Shown piece by piece: positions 9,385 to 18,927 of a DNA stretch of 33,998 nt. Position numbers and translations under genes: made by a program. The notes under the pieces were generated by a model, which was not told the DNA's origin, made no database searches, and worked only from the letters and a program-made list of their open reading frames with translations. The first letter of the stretch is position 1, and every line of letters starts with the position of its first letter. This DNA is from Burkholderiaceae bacterium (lineage in GTDB: Bacteria; Pseudomonadota; Gammaproteobacteria; Burkholderiales; Burkholderiaceae_C), in contig JACSRM010000211.1 of NCBI GenBank assembly GCA_014879745.1, positions 1-33,998 of the forward strand, in the 5' to 3' direction.

Positions 9385-12300
9385 GGCGCCGCCCTCACTT
9401 CGTCGTAGTTGTTGATCTGGCGCCAGCTCATCCGGAAGACCGTCGCCACCGCCGTCGTGCTCTGCAGATTCTTCAGCGATCCGGAACCCTGCAGCACGAT
9501 CCGTCCGATCGTCGTGCGCGTACCCTGGTCGACCGAATTGCTCTTGGTCAGCGAATCTTCGCCGACCGCCAGCACGAACGGTTCGCCGAGGATGCCGACG
9601 TCCGACGTCACGCTCGAACCAGTGCCGGTGAAGAGGTTGATCTCGTAGCTGCGCCCGCTGCCGAGCTCGCAGCTCGTCGCCGGCGGGATGACGGTGCCCG
9701 AATAGACCTTGTCGCCGAAGACGGTGAAGCCGCTGATCTGGCGCTCGCCGGTCGAAGCCGAGTTCGGCATGTCGAAATACCAGCCCGATCGCTTGCTGGT
9801 GTCGCTATCGTCGAGCGGACGGCCCCAGGTGAAGGCGCTGTTCGTGATCGTGCCGTCGGTGCTCGCGGTCGCCATCTGCAGCCGGCCGCGGCCCGAGATC
9901 GCGCTCAGCGGCGAGCCGGAGTCCGGCGTTGCCGAATTGTTGTCGAGCAGCGCGTAGACCGACTGCGCCTTGAACGGCCCGGCGTTGTCGCTCGTCTCGA
10001 GATATTTGCCGGTGCCGAAGGCGACGATCAGCGTGCGGTTCGGGCCGTACGCAAGATAGGGCGCCATCGTGATCGGCTGCAGGTTGGCCGAGCCATCCTT
10101 CGCGATATACATCGGGATCGGCGAGCTGCCGTCCTTGTAGAAGCTCAGCTTGGCCAGCGTCCAGTCGGCCACGTACTTGTTCGTGAAATCGAGCTTCCAC
10201 AGGTTGCCCTGCATGTCGCCGGCGAACAGCAGCCTGGTCTCGTCGGCCAGGCCGCTCGTCGTCGTGAAATTGGCGACGCCCGACGCGATCGACGTGGAGG
10301 CGATCGGCAGCTCGATCTTGTAGTAGTTCGAGTTCAGCACCCACGCCGCGGCCGGCGCCTTGGCCAGATCGAGGAGAAAGATCGCCGGTTTGCCCGTCGT
10401 GCTGAAGTGGCCATCGTCGACATAGTTGTTGACGCCGCCGGCGACGACCGCGTAGTACTTGTAGGTCGTCGCGCTGTCCTTGAACTTCAGGATCGCCGGG
10501 CGGCCGATCACGTTGCCGAGCGACGCGTCGTCCTTGTCGGTGAACTCCCACATCACCTTGCTCGCGTCGAACGCCTCCGGCCTGCTCACATCGAGCGCAT
10601 AGACGCCCTGCCCGCCGCCGCCGGTGCCGCCGACGAGCACGGTCTTCCAGTCAGCGCCGACCTTTGCCTCGGCGACGACCGGGCTCGCATCGACATACGC
10701 CTGGTGCTGGTAGGACGTAGACGACAGTTCGTTCAGGCGCGGCACGACCCAGCTCGGGATATAGCCGAACAGTTCGGCGCCGGTCTCGGAATCGAACGCG
10801 TGCAGCATGCCGTCGTTGGCGCCGACGAAGAGCGTCTTCACGCGATCCTTGTAGGTCTCGGCAAAGCCCGAGACATAGCCGGCGTCGTTGATCCGCAGCG
10901 TCGGCGCGCCGGAGTAGGCGACCCCCGAGTTGACGATGTCACCGAGCAACTTGCCACGCTTGCGCAGCGTCCCGTTCGGCGCCTCCTTCGTACGCACGCC
11001 GCGCACGAAGTCGAGCCGGTCTTGCCCGACGCTGACGGCATCCATCGGATCGTCTTCGTCCGCACCGGGCGGCAGGCGCAGGAAATTCTGCGCGTCGGTG
11101 TCCAGGCTCGCCCATTTGAACTCGGTCGCCGCCGACGAATCCGGCGTCGTCTTGCCGACGTAGATCTTGCGCGTCGCCGGGTCCCTCGCATCGAGCATCT
11201 TCGCCGCGGTCCATGGCGCGGCATCCGCGTCGCCGATCTCGATATTGTCGTCGCCGACCATCGTGACCGGATAGGGAATCAGGTCGCCGCTCCAGTCCGC
11301 CGGGTCGAACTGGGCCTGGAAGATGAAGCCGCCGACCGAGGTCAGGCGCTGGGTCGAGATCGCCCCGCCGGCGATCGAGTTCGCCTCCTTCGCGATATTG
11401 GCGAAGATATTGTCGAGCGCGTCGAGCACGCCGCGCGCCGAACTGGAAAGGAAGTAGTTCTTCGCGTCGAGTTCGGTGTGGTCGCTCGCCCGCGACCAAT
11501 TGTCGTTCGTATCGGTCATGTCGGCCGCCTTGAACGGGTTGCCGGTGCCGCTCGCATCCTTGAAGCCGCCGTATTTGGCGGCGAGGTAGAACTGGTTTTG
11601 CATGTGCTTCGAGTGGGCGCTCTGCTGAGCGTACTCGTTCACGTCGAGCACGTAGGTCGTGACGCGCATGCCGAGCCGGCGCTTGTCGGCGTCGGACCAG
11701 TTGGCGCCGCGGATATCGTGCGTATTCGCCCAGTAGGCTGCACCCGCCATGTAGTAAGACGCATGGTCTGCACCAATATCCTGGTTCTGCATGCCCCAGC
11801 GATCGCCATTCGCCGGGTTGAAGTTGCTCACCGATCGCGTCACGCCCTTGCCATCGACGTAGGAGATCTCGGTGTGATTCGATTCGAAGGCGCCGACGAC
11901 CTTGGTCCACCACTTGAAGTCGGGCTCGTTCGCCGCATCGCTCGCGGTGCGCGTCCAGTCACCTGTGGTGCGCGTATTGCCCGGAAAATACTTGTCGTTG
12001 TGGGTGTTCACGTCGCCGATCGCGACGATGTTGTTGCGCACGCACGAGTAGTCGGACATGCCACTCACAGCCGGGTGCGGGTCGGTCCACGTCGTATAGG
12101 TCGCGAAACCGTCCTTCATCGCGGTCGTCACGTCGCTCACGGCGGACGGCGTCGGCGGCAGACCCTGGATGTAGCGCAGCGCCTCGTAGTAGAGTTCGCC
12201 GACCGGGTCGTAGCGCTTGTAGTTGCCTTTGGTCGCGCCGGTGCGGCCGAACTGGTTCAGGTAGTTCGCGACACCGCTCTTGCCCTCGGTGGCGGAATCG

Positions 12301-13661
12301 GGATTCGCGAGGAAGATGCCGGTATCGGTATCCCATTCCTGCACCGGATTGGCGCCCGAGACGAGCTGGAAGTTGGCGTCGAACGCCTTCGGGCCGACAT
12401 ACTTCATCGGCGCGCGCAGCACGCCGCCGTTGCGCTGCGGCGAACTGGCGTTGTCCATCAGATAGCCGAAGGCGGCGACGCGCACGCGGTCGCTGTATTT
12501 CTGCAGGTTGCCGACCGGCTTGTAGTTGCCGCCCGGATAGCGCGAGCACAGGTTGATGCGCGGATCGGTCAGGTTGCCCGAGCCGTCGACGCCGCAGACC
12601 GAGACGCGGGCATAGAAGAACGGATCGGAGCTCAGGCTCGTCGAGGGCTCCCAGCCGGTCGGATCGGGACGGGTGTAGCAAGCCTTCGTCTGGCCCGAAT
12701 AGGGGTCGCCGAATACGCCGTTGCTGCACGCCGTGCCATCCTTTGCGCTCATGAACTTCCAGCGATTGTTGTACCCGTAAGCGACCTGACGGATGCCGCT
12801 GAATGCGCAGGTACCGTTCTCGCTGGCACAGGCGGCCGAAAAGTCGCTGGGCAGCGTGCCGGAGTAGTCCGTCACCGGGCCGTGCGTAGGGTCGCCGGTC
12901 GGCGTGCCGAGGTTGGAATTGTTTCCGGGGGCGTCGCAGTTGCCGGCCTTGGCAGTACCGAAGTGAACACGGTTCTTGCAATTTGCAATGTAGACATCGC
13001 CGGTGTGGCCACCCAGCAGCGCACTCGGCAGTACTCCCGCCGCGATCGCGTTGCTGATGCGCTTGGACGGGAAGTTCGAGCCGTTGTAGAAGTTGCCGGG
13101 GTTATTGTCGCTGTTCGTCGGCAGATAGGCGCGCTGCAGCACGGTAAGCGTTGTCGTATCGACGATCCGGTCACCGCCGGTCAGGCCATAGCGCAGGATG
13201 TCGATCGCCGAGCTTGTCGCCCAGTTCATGAAATTGCCGGAGAAACCCGCGCCGCCGCACTCGCGATTCGTCGCCGCGCCGATGCGGTCGAAGCGGCGCA
13301 GGTTGGAGTCGGCGTCGTTGTTGTAGCTGTAGCAGCTCTCGGCGTCGAAATAGCCGATGTACTCGTTGGTCGCCGCGTAGGTGTTGTCGTTGCTGGAATC
13401 GGCGCTGTTCACATACTGCGCGCCGACGGTCGGAAACTCGACCGACAGCGCGAGCGTCAGCGTCGGCTTGGCGCGTGCGCTTTGGGCGTAGAGCGGCTCG
13501 GCGGCGAGCTCGATCTTAGGAATATTCGGCGGCGAATCGGCGCTGACGGCAACGCCGATGGCGCCGAGCGCCACCACCGTCATCGCGACTATCCGGACCC
13601 GCAGGTCGGAGCCGAGCGTGCGCATCGTTGTCAGGATGGGCTGAGCGGGATGCATATTCAT
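9381..13661 (-). CDS. pilY1: Type IV pilus tip-associated protein PilY1
   Basis: Start [41 protein letters not shown]. PilC/PilY beta-propeller hallmarks such as [82 protein letters not shown] and C-terminal [18 protein letters not shown] overlaps the pilX stop. Confidence 0.93.
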   Translation of the reverse strand: MNMHPAQPILTTMRTLGSDLRVRIVAMTVVALGAIGVAVSADSPPNIPKIELAAEPLYAQSARAKPTLTLALSVEFPTVGAQYVNSADSSNDNTYAATNEYIGYFDAESCYSYNNDADSNLRRFDRIGAATNRECGGAGFSGNFMNWATSSAIDILRYGLTGGDRIVDTTTLTVLQRAYLPTNSDNNPGNFYNGSNFPSKRISNAIAAGVLPSALLGGHTGDVYIANCKNRVHFGTAKAGNCDAPGNNSNLGTPTGDPTHGPVTDYSGTLPSDFSAACASENGTCAFSGIRQVAYGYNNRWKFMSAKDGTACSNGVFGDPYSGQTKACYTRPDPTGWEPSTSLSSDPFFYARVSVCGVDGSGNLTDPRINLCSRYPGGNYKPVGNLQKYSDRVRVAAFGYLMDNASSPQRNGGVLRAPMKYVGPKAFDANFQLVSGANPVQEWDTDTGIFLANPDSATEGKSGVANYLNQFGRTGATKGNYKRYDPVGELYYEALRYIQGLPPTPSAVSDVTTAMKDGFATYTTWTDPHPAVSGMSDYSCVRNNIVAIGDVNTHNDKYFPGNTRTTGDWTRTASDAANEPDFKWWTKVVGAFESNHTEISYVDGKGVTRSVSNFNPANGDRWGMQNQDIGADHASYYMAGAAYWANTHDIRGANWSDADKRRLGMRVTTYVLDVNEYAQQSAHSKHMQNQFYLAAKYGGFKDASGTGNPFKAADMTDTNDNWSRASDHTELDAKNYFLSSSARGVLDALDNIFANIAKEANSIAGGAISTQRLTSVGGFIFQAQFDPADWSGDLIPYPVTMVGDDNIEIGDADAAPWTAAKMLDARDPATRKIYVGKTTPDSSAATEFKWASLDTDAQNFLRLPPGADEDDPMDAVSVGQDRLDFVRGVRTKEAPNGTLRKRGKLLGDIVNSGVAYSGAPTLRINDAGYVSGFAETYKDRVKTLFVGANDGMLHAFDSETGAELFGYIPSWVVPRLNELSSTSYQHQAYVDASPVVAEAKVGADWKTVLVGGTGGGGQGVYALDVSRPEAFDASKVMWEFTDKDDASLGNVIGRPAILKFKDSATTYKYYAVVAGGVNNYVDDGHFSTTGKPAIFLLDLAKAPAAAWVLNSNYYKIELPIASTSIASGVANFTTTSGLADETRLLFAGDMQGNLWKLDFTNKYVADWTLAKLSFYKDGSSPIPMYIAKDGSANLQPITMAPYLAYGPNRTLIVAFGTGKYLETSDNAGPFKAQSVYALLDNNSATPDSGSPLSAISGRGRLQMATASTDGTITNSAFTWGRPLDDSDTSKRSGWYFDMPNSASTGERQISGFTVFGDKVYSGTVIPPATSCELGSGRSYEINLFTGTGSSVTSDVGILGEPFVLAVGEDSLTKSNSVDQGTRTTIGRIVLQGSGSLKNLQSTTAVATVFRMSWRQINNYDEVRAAP

Positions 13662-14287
13662 TCCTTCTTGAAAGCGATCTGCAGCACGACCTGCACGTCC
13701 TCGCGCGGGCCGAAGCCCATCGCCGTGACGCGGTACATGATCGGCGCCGCCTTGGAGCCGGTGTTCGACGCGGCGCTGCCCATCGGCGTCTGGTCGCGAA
13801 CGACCTCGATCATGTAGCGCGGCGCGCGCGCCGGCTGCACGCCGGTGGTGCCGGAATCGAACGCGCGGCCGGTGAAGGTGCCGTAGGCGACCGTCGGCGC
13901 GCTGTTGCTGTCGTCGAGAAAGTCGACCTGCGCCCAGACCGGCTTGCCTTCGCTGGGCGCGCACAAGCCGCGGAAGTCGGCACTCGTATTGCAGCCGGGG
14001 ACGAACTTCGAGATATCGTCCGGCGTGAAGAGCGCGACGCGCTGTCCGGTATACGAGTTCGGCCCGCGGATGTCGAACTGGGCGTCCATCAGCGCCGCCT
14101 CGGCCGCCTGCCAGGCGATCTGGTAGTCGCGCTCGTTGCGCGTCTGGCGCTCGCCCATCAGCGCGATGCGCGCCGCGCCGACGCCGAGCAGCGTGACGAT
14201 GACGAGCAGCATCAGCACGATGACGAGCGTGACGCCGCGCTGGCGCTGGCGGCGATCGGGGCGGCGGTGGGTGGCTTGTCGGTGCAT
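13658..14287 (-). CDS. pilX: Pilus assembly protein PilX
   Basis: MHRQATHRRPDRRQRQRG|VTLVIVLMLLVIVTLLGVGAARIALMGERQTRNERDYQIAWQAAEAALMDAQ, a PilX-type N-terminus lacking Glu+5, located between pilW and pilY1. Confidence 0.9.
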   Translation of the reverse strand: MHRQATHRRPDRRQRQRGVTLVIVLMLLVIVTLLGVGAARIALMGERQTRNERDYQIAWQAAEAALMDAQFDIRGPNSYTGQRVALFTPDDISKFVPGCNTSADFRGLCAPSEGKPVWAQVDFLDDSNSAPTVAYGTFTGRAFDSGTTGVQPARAPRYMIEVVRDQTPMGSAASNTGSKAAPIMYRVTAMGFGPREDVQVVLQIAFKKE

Positions 14288-14298
14288 CTCGGGCGGAC

Positions 14299-15291
14299 TC
14301 AAGGATTGCGCAGGTGGACGTTGAAGACCATCGCCTGGCGCATGCGGCCGTCGGCCGGCACGGCGAGCTGCGACTTGGTATCGGCCGAGACCGAGAAGCC
14401 GTCGCCGAGCACGTCGTAGGTCGCGGCCGTCGCGTCGTGATCCTGCGCGCCGCCTACGGGTCCGCGAAACAGCAGGCCGATGCGCAGGCTGCGCACGCGG
14501 CGCCAGTTGTCGAGCGTCGCCGCCGTGTCGCCGCTGACGACGAGTTGCGAGGCGCGCAGATAGCGATCCGGCACCGAGTCGGTCGCGCCAGACGGTGCGG
14601 CGCCGGGGGTGACGTTGTCGACGCCGTACAGCACCTGCATCGCCTCGACGCCGGGGACGAGCGCCATCGTCTTCCAATCGCCGCTGGAAGGATCGCGGTA
14701 GGTGCAGGCAAGCGTCGGCTCGCCGGACGCGCTGCGGATGATGTGAAAGACGCTGGTCGAGAGTTCGGTGCCTTCGGGCTCGCCGATGCCGGCGCAGTTG
14801 ATCATCGAGCCGTCAGCCTTGGTTATGTCGCCGTCCCGCGACGTGCCCCAGAAGCGGATCAGCAAGGCGTCGCTGCCGTTGACACAACTCGTGTCTGTCA
14901 CGCCGCCGCAGCCGCTCGAACGGCTGCCGTTGGCGAGGCCGGCGGGGTCGGTATCGACGGCCAGGATCGCGTCGTCGAAGCCCTGGATCGCGGGCGGCTT
15001 CTCGTCGGGCGGCACGATCGAGAAGCCACGCCCGGCGACGTCTTCGAAGCCGGCCTGCACCGCCAGGCGCTGGATCAGGTCGGACGTGAAGCGCGCGTTC
15101 TCGCGCAACTGGGCGGTCGAGTCGACCGTCGTGAAGCCGTTGCGCGCGACGAGCAGCGCGGCGACCGCGGCGGCGGCGACGACGAGCCCGATGACGAGCG
15201 CGACCATCAGCTCGACGAGTGTCAGGCCGACCTGCCGGCGGCGCACGAACGCGCCGCGCGGCGCCAGAGTTTCGATCGGCGTGCGGATCAT
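14299..15291 (-). CDS. pilW: PilW family protein
   Basis: MIRTPIETLAPRGAFVRRRQVG|LTLVELMVALVIGLVVAAAAVAALLVARNGFTTVDSTAQLRENARF, typical PilW. Confidence 0.9.
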   Translation of the reverse strand: MIRTPIETLAPRGAFVRRRQVGLTLVELMVALVIGLVVAAAAVAALLVARNGFTTVDSTAQLRENARFTSDLIQRLAVQAGFEDVAGRGFSIVPPDEKPPAIQGFDDAILAVDTDPAGLANGSRSSGCGGVTDTSCVNGSDALLIRFWGTSRDGDITKADGSMINCAGIGEPEGTELSTSVFHIIRSASGEPTLACTYRDPSSGDWKTMALVPGVEAMQVLYGVDNVTPGAAPSGATDSVPDRYLRASQLVVSGDTAATLDNWRRVRSLRIGLLFRGPVGGAQDHDATAATYDVLGDGFSVSADTKSQLAVPADGRMRQAMVFNVHLRNP

Positions 15292-15908
15292 TCCGAACTC
15301 CCGGCCAGCAGAGGCAGCACGACACCGGGGCGCACGGCGCGCGCCAGGCCGCCGGAGCCGACGCCGCTCGAGCCGGTCGCGGCGTGGTCGGTCGTCATCT
15401 GCGTCCAGCCGATCTTGACGACCGTCGTGCCGCCGCTGTCGCTGCAGTCCCAGACCGGCAGGCCGCCGCTGTCGTACGGCGCATCATCGACGCAGACCGA
15501 GACGCGCGCGCCCGGCAGCTCGGCATCCAGCCGCGCCAGCCAGTCGCGGATCTGGAAGGCGGCGACTTCCTTCGTCGTCGGGCACGAGCCGGCGAAGCAG
15601 TCGGTGCCGGCCGACGGCAGGGTGCCGGTGAACTCGACCAGATACGGATTTGCCGTGCTCGAGGTCTCGATCGCGATGTCCTTGTTGCCGCGCATCATCT
15701 CGGCCAGCTCGCGCGCGAGACGCGTCGCCGACGCCTGATAGCGCGCCTCCTTGTTCGACTGCAGCGCCGCCGCCTGCAGGCCGACGACGCCGAGCATGCC
15801 GAAGCACAGCACGACGATCGCGACCAGGCTTTCGATCATCGTCATGCCGCGCTCGCCGCGACCCGACGGGCAGGCGAATCGGCGCCGGCAGGAGTGAAGT
15901 GGTTTCAT
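15288..15908 (-). CDS. pilV: Type IV pilus modification protein PilV
   Basis: MKPLHSCRRRFACPSGRGERG|MTMIESLVAIVVLCFGMLGVVGLQAAALQSNKEARYQASATRLARELAEMMRGN, typical PilV. Confidence 0.9.
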   Translation of the reverse strand: MKPLHSCRRRFACPSGRGERGMTMIESLVAIVVLCFGMLGVVGLQAAALQSNKEARYQASATRLARELAEMMRGNKDIAIETSSTANPYLVEFTGTLPSAGTDCFAGSCPTTKEVAAFQIRDWLARLDAELPGARVSVCVDDAPYDSGGLPVWDCSDSGGTTVVKIGWTQMTTDHAATGSSGVGSGGLARAVRPGVVLPLLAGSSE

Positions 15909-16210
15909 GACAATTCGGAACCTTGGATCGGCGGCGTGCCCGCAGGCCACGCCCTTCGGTCGTTCGTTATCGGCCATCGGCGGCGCGCCTGAAGCGCGCG
16001 GGACGGGTGGATCGGTGCGCCAGTATCCCGGCCGCGGCGATCCGTCGCCAGCCCGCTCGTCGCCGCGCATCCGACCGTTCATCGCTTCGCGGCCGACGCT
16101 TCGTGCACTGCGTCACACGCGGCGCGCCGCGCACGGCGCGGCATCCGGGTCAACCCTGATGCGCCGTCCCGATCCCTAGAATCGGCGATCCAGCGCAGTG
16201 CACGGTTGCC

Positions 16211-17305
16211 ATGCAGGGCTCGCAAGTCATCGTTCTCGCCACGCCGGTCTTCTTGCTGCTGATGGCGATCGAGTGGTGGGTCGGGATCGCCCGCGGCCGC
16301 AATACCTATCGGCTGAACGACGCGCTCTCCAGCATCGGCCTCGGGATCATGAGCGAGATCGTCGGCATCTTCACGCGCCTGATGAAGATCGGCATCTACA
16401 CGCTGGTGTTCGACCACGTCGCGCTGCGCAAGCTGCCGCTCGACGCCTGGTGGGTCTGGCTCTCGGCGCTCTTGATCTACGACTTCCTGTATTACTGGAA
16501 GCATCGCGCCGGGCATCGCGTCGCGCTCATGTGGGCCGCGCATGCGGTACACCACCAGAGCGAGGAATACAACCTCTCGACCGCGCTGCGCCAGACCTCG
16601 AGCGACTGGATCGCCGGCTGGGTGTTCTATCTGCCGATGGCCGTCCTCGGCTTTCCGCCGCTCGTCTTCGCGGTTGTCGTGCTCGTCGATCTGCTCTACC
16701 AGTTCTGGCCGCACACGCGCCAGATCGGCAAGCTCGGCTGGTTCGACCGCTGGTTCGTCTCGCCGAGCAACCACCGCGTCCACCACGCGGTGAACGACAG
16801 GTACTTGGATCGCAACTACGGCGGCATCCTGATCGTCTGGGACCGGCTGTTCGGCACGTTCGCCGAGGAAGACGATGCCGAGCCCTGCGTCTACGGCACG
16901 CGCAAGCCCTTGCGCAGCTGGAACCCGCTGTGGGCCAACCTGCAGGTCTACGCCGATCTGGCGCGCGACAGCCGGCACGCGCGCGGCATCGGCGACAAGC
17001 TGCGCGTCTGGCTCGCGCCGCCGGGCTGGCGGCCGGCCGATGTCGCGGCGAGGGATCCGAAACCGGCCTTCGCCCTGCACGCGGTCGAGTGCTACGACCC
17101 GCCGGCCAGCCGCGCGGCGCTTGCCGCCGCCGTGCTCGTCTTCCTGCTGCTGCTCGGCGCGACGACGTCCTTCCTCTGGACCGCGCACACCCTTGCGCTG
17201 CCGGCGCAGCTCGGCGCCGCGGCGGCGATCGTCCTCGCGCTCTGGCTCGTCGGGTTGCTCTGCGAAAGCCGGGGGCAGCGATCGATCACACCTGCCCGAG
17301 GCTAG
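16211..17305 (+). CDS. Sterol desaturase / fatty acid hydroxylase superfamily membrane protein
   Basis: Three His boxes HRAGH, HAVHH and HRVHH in YDFLYYWKHRAGHRVALMWAAHAVHHQSEEYN...SPSNHRVHHAVNDRYLDRNYGGILIVWDRLFGTF; multiple hydrophobic segments including a C-terminal pair. Confidence 0.92.
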   Translation: MQGSQVIVLATPVFLLLMAIEWWVGIARGRNTYRLNDALSSIGLGIMSEIVGIFTRLMKIGIYTLVFDHVALRKLPLDAWWVWLSALLIYDFLYYWKHRAGHRVALMWAAHAVHHQSEEYNLSTALRQTSSDWIAGWVFYLPMAVLGFPPLVFAVVVLVDLLYQFWPHTRQIGKLGWFDRWFVSPSNHRVHHAVNDRYLDRNYGGILIVWDRLFGTFAEEDDAEPCVYGTRKPLRSWNPLWANLQVYADLARDSRHARGIGDKLRVWLAPPGWRPADVAARDPKPAFALHAVECYDPPASRAALAAAVLVFLLLLGATTSFLWTAHTLALPAQLGAAAAIVLALWLVGLLCESRGQRSITPARG

Positions 17306-17407
17306 GACAAACACGTAGGCGGTGCGCGCGGCGCTGCGCACGCGGCTATCATCGGCCCCGCTCTGCGGACCGCCCGCAGGTGCAGCAGCACGAGGGCCGC
17401 CGAACGC

Positions 17408-18184
17408 ATGAGCAGTGAGTTCATTCTCGAAACCCGTGAATTGACGAAGGAGTTCAAGGGCTTCGTCGCGGTCGACGGCGTGAACCTGAACGTGCGGCGC
17501 GGCAGCATCCATGCGCTGATCGGCCCGAACGGCGCCGGCAAGACGACCTGCTTCAACCTGCTGACCAAGTTCCTCGATCCGACCCGCGGGCACATCCTGT
17601 TCGACGGCGAGGACATCACGCGCGAGAAGCCGGCGCAGATCGCCCGCCGCGGGGTGATCCGCAGCTTCCAGATCTCGGCCACCTTCCCGCACCTGACGGT
17701 GCTCGAGAATGTGCGCGTCGCATTGCAGCGCCGGCTCGGCAGCGCATTCCACTTCTGGAAGAGCGAGCGCACGCTCGAGCAATTGCACCCGCGCGTGCTC
17801 GAGCTGCTCGACACCGTGGGCCTGCGCGAATTCGCCGCCGAGACGACGGTCAACCTGCCCTACGGCCGCAAGCGCGCGCTCGAGATCGCGACCACGCTCG
17901 CGATGGACCCCAAGCTGATGCTGCTCGACGAGCCGACGCAGGGCATGGGCCACGAGGATGTCGAACTGGTGACGCAGCTGATCCGCAAGGTCGCCGCGAA
18001 CCGCACCGTGCTGATGGTCGAGCACAATATGAGCGTCGTGTCGTCGATCGCCGACCGCATCACCGTGCTTGCGCGCGGCGCGGTGATCGCCGAGGGCCCG
18101 TACGCCGAGGTCTCGCGCGACCCCGAGGTGCTGCAGGCCTACATGGGCAGCGAGGACGTCGAACTGCAGGGCGCGCATGGCTGA
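17408..18184 (+). CDS. Branched-chain amino acid-type ABC transporter ATP-binding protein (LivG-like)
   Basis: Walker A GPNGAGKTTCFNLLTKFLDPT, signature-region LPYGRKRALEIATTLAMDPKLMLLDEPTQGM. Confidence 0.92.
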   Translation: MSSEFILETRELTKEFKGFVAVDGVNLNVRRGSIHALIGPNGAGKTTCFNLLTKFLDPTRGHILFDGEDITREKPAQIARRGVIRSFQISATFPHLTVLENVRVALQRRLGSAFHFWKSERTLEQLHPRVLELLDTVGLREFAAETTVNLPYGRKRALEIATTLAMDPKLMLLDEPTQGMGHEDVELVTQLIRKVAANRTVLMVEHNMSVVSSIADRITVLARGAVIAEGPYAEVSRDPEVLQAYMGSEDVELQGAHG

Positions 18185-18881
18185 AACCCTGCTCCAGATG
18201 AAAGACGTGCACGCCTGGTACGGCGAGTCGCACATCCTGCACGGCGTCAACCTGACGGTGATGAAGGGCGAGGTCGTGACCCTGCTCGGCCGCAACGGCG
18301 CCGGGCGCACGACGACGCTGAAGGCGATCCTCGGCCTCGTCGGCCGGCGCAACGGCTCGATCCGCATCGAAGGGGCCGAGACGGCTGCCCTGCCGCCACA
18401 CCGGATCGCGCACCTGGGGCTCGGCTACTGCCCCGAGGAACGCGGCATCTTCACCAGCCTGTCGTGCGAGGAAAACCTGCTGCTGCCGCCGCCGGTGGCC
18501 GATGGCGGCATGGGGCTGGACGAGATCTACGCGATGTTCCCCAACCTGAAGGAGCGCCGCATGAGCCCGGGTGGGCGCCTGTCGGGCGGCGAGCAGCAGA
18601 TGCTCGCGGTGGCGCGCATCCTGCGCACCGGCGCCAAGCTGCTGCTGCTCGACGAGATCTCGGAAGGCCTGGCGCCGGTCATCGTGCAGACCCTGGCGCG
18701 CATGATCCAGCAGCTGCGCGAGCGCGGCTTCACGATCCTGATGGTGGAGCAGAACTTCCGCTTCGCCGCCCCGCTGGCCGACCGCTTCTACATCATGGAG
18801 CGCGGCCTTGTCCATCGCGAACTCGGCGCTGCTGAACTGCAGGACCAGATGCCGCTGCTGCATCAACTCCTGGGCGTCTGA
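18177..18881 (+). CDS. Branched-chain amino acid-type ABC transporter ATP-binding protein (LivF-like) with Walker A GRNGAGRT
   Basis: LLGRNGAGRTTTLKAILGLVGRRNGSIRIEG, LSGGEQQMLAVARIL, LLLLDEISEGLAP. ATG overlaps the end of the upstream ATPase gene. Confidence 0.92.
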   Translation: MAETLLQMKDVHAWYGESHILHGVNLTVMKGEVVTLLGRNGAGRTTTLKAILGLVGRRNGSIRIEGAETAALPPHRIAHLGLGYCPEERGIFTSLSCEENLLLPPPVADGGMGLDEIYAMFPNLKERRMSPGGRLSGGEQQMLAVARILRTGAKLLLLDEISEGLAPVIVQTLARMIQQLRERGFTILMVEQNFRFAAPLADRFYIMERGLVHRELGAAELQDQMPLLHQLLGV

Positions 18882-18927
18882 GTCCATCTTCTTCAACAGT
18901 TCGTCATCACGCGGAAGGAATGTCCCC

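Noticed and set aside
9369-13817. 1482-aa plus-strand ORF running fully antisense to pilY1
   Set aside because: The translation is Arg/Ala/Asp/Val-rich low-complexity with no recognisable motifs. High GC third-position bias on the real pilY1 frame suppresses stops on the opposite strand, so it is a shadow ORF.
13658-14287. PilX-like protein lacking Glu+5 as a possible degenerate pilin
   Set aside because: Absence of Glu+5 (GVTLVIVLM) is typical of PilX/GspK-like tip pseudopilins and does not indicate decay.
15907-16179. Small plus-strand ORFs in the pilV/sterol desaturase divergent intergenic region
   Set aside because: Arg/Pro/Ala-rich, no RBS or family motif; more likely non-coding promoter DNA.
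16079-18367. 762-aa minus-strand ORF antisense to the sterol desaturase and LivG-like genes
   Set aside because: Shadow ORF of two well-supported plus-strand genes; compositionally biased with no family motifs.
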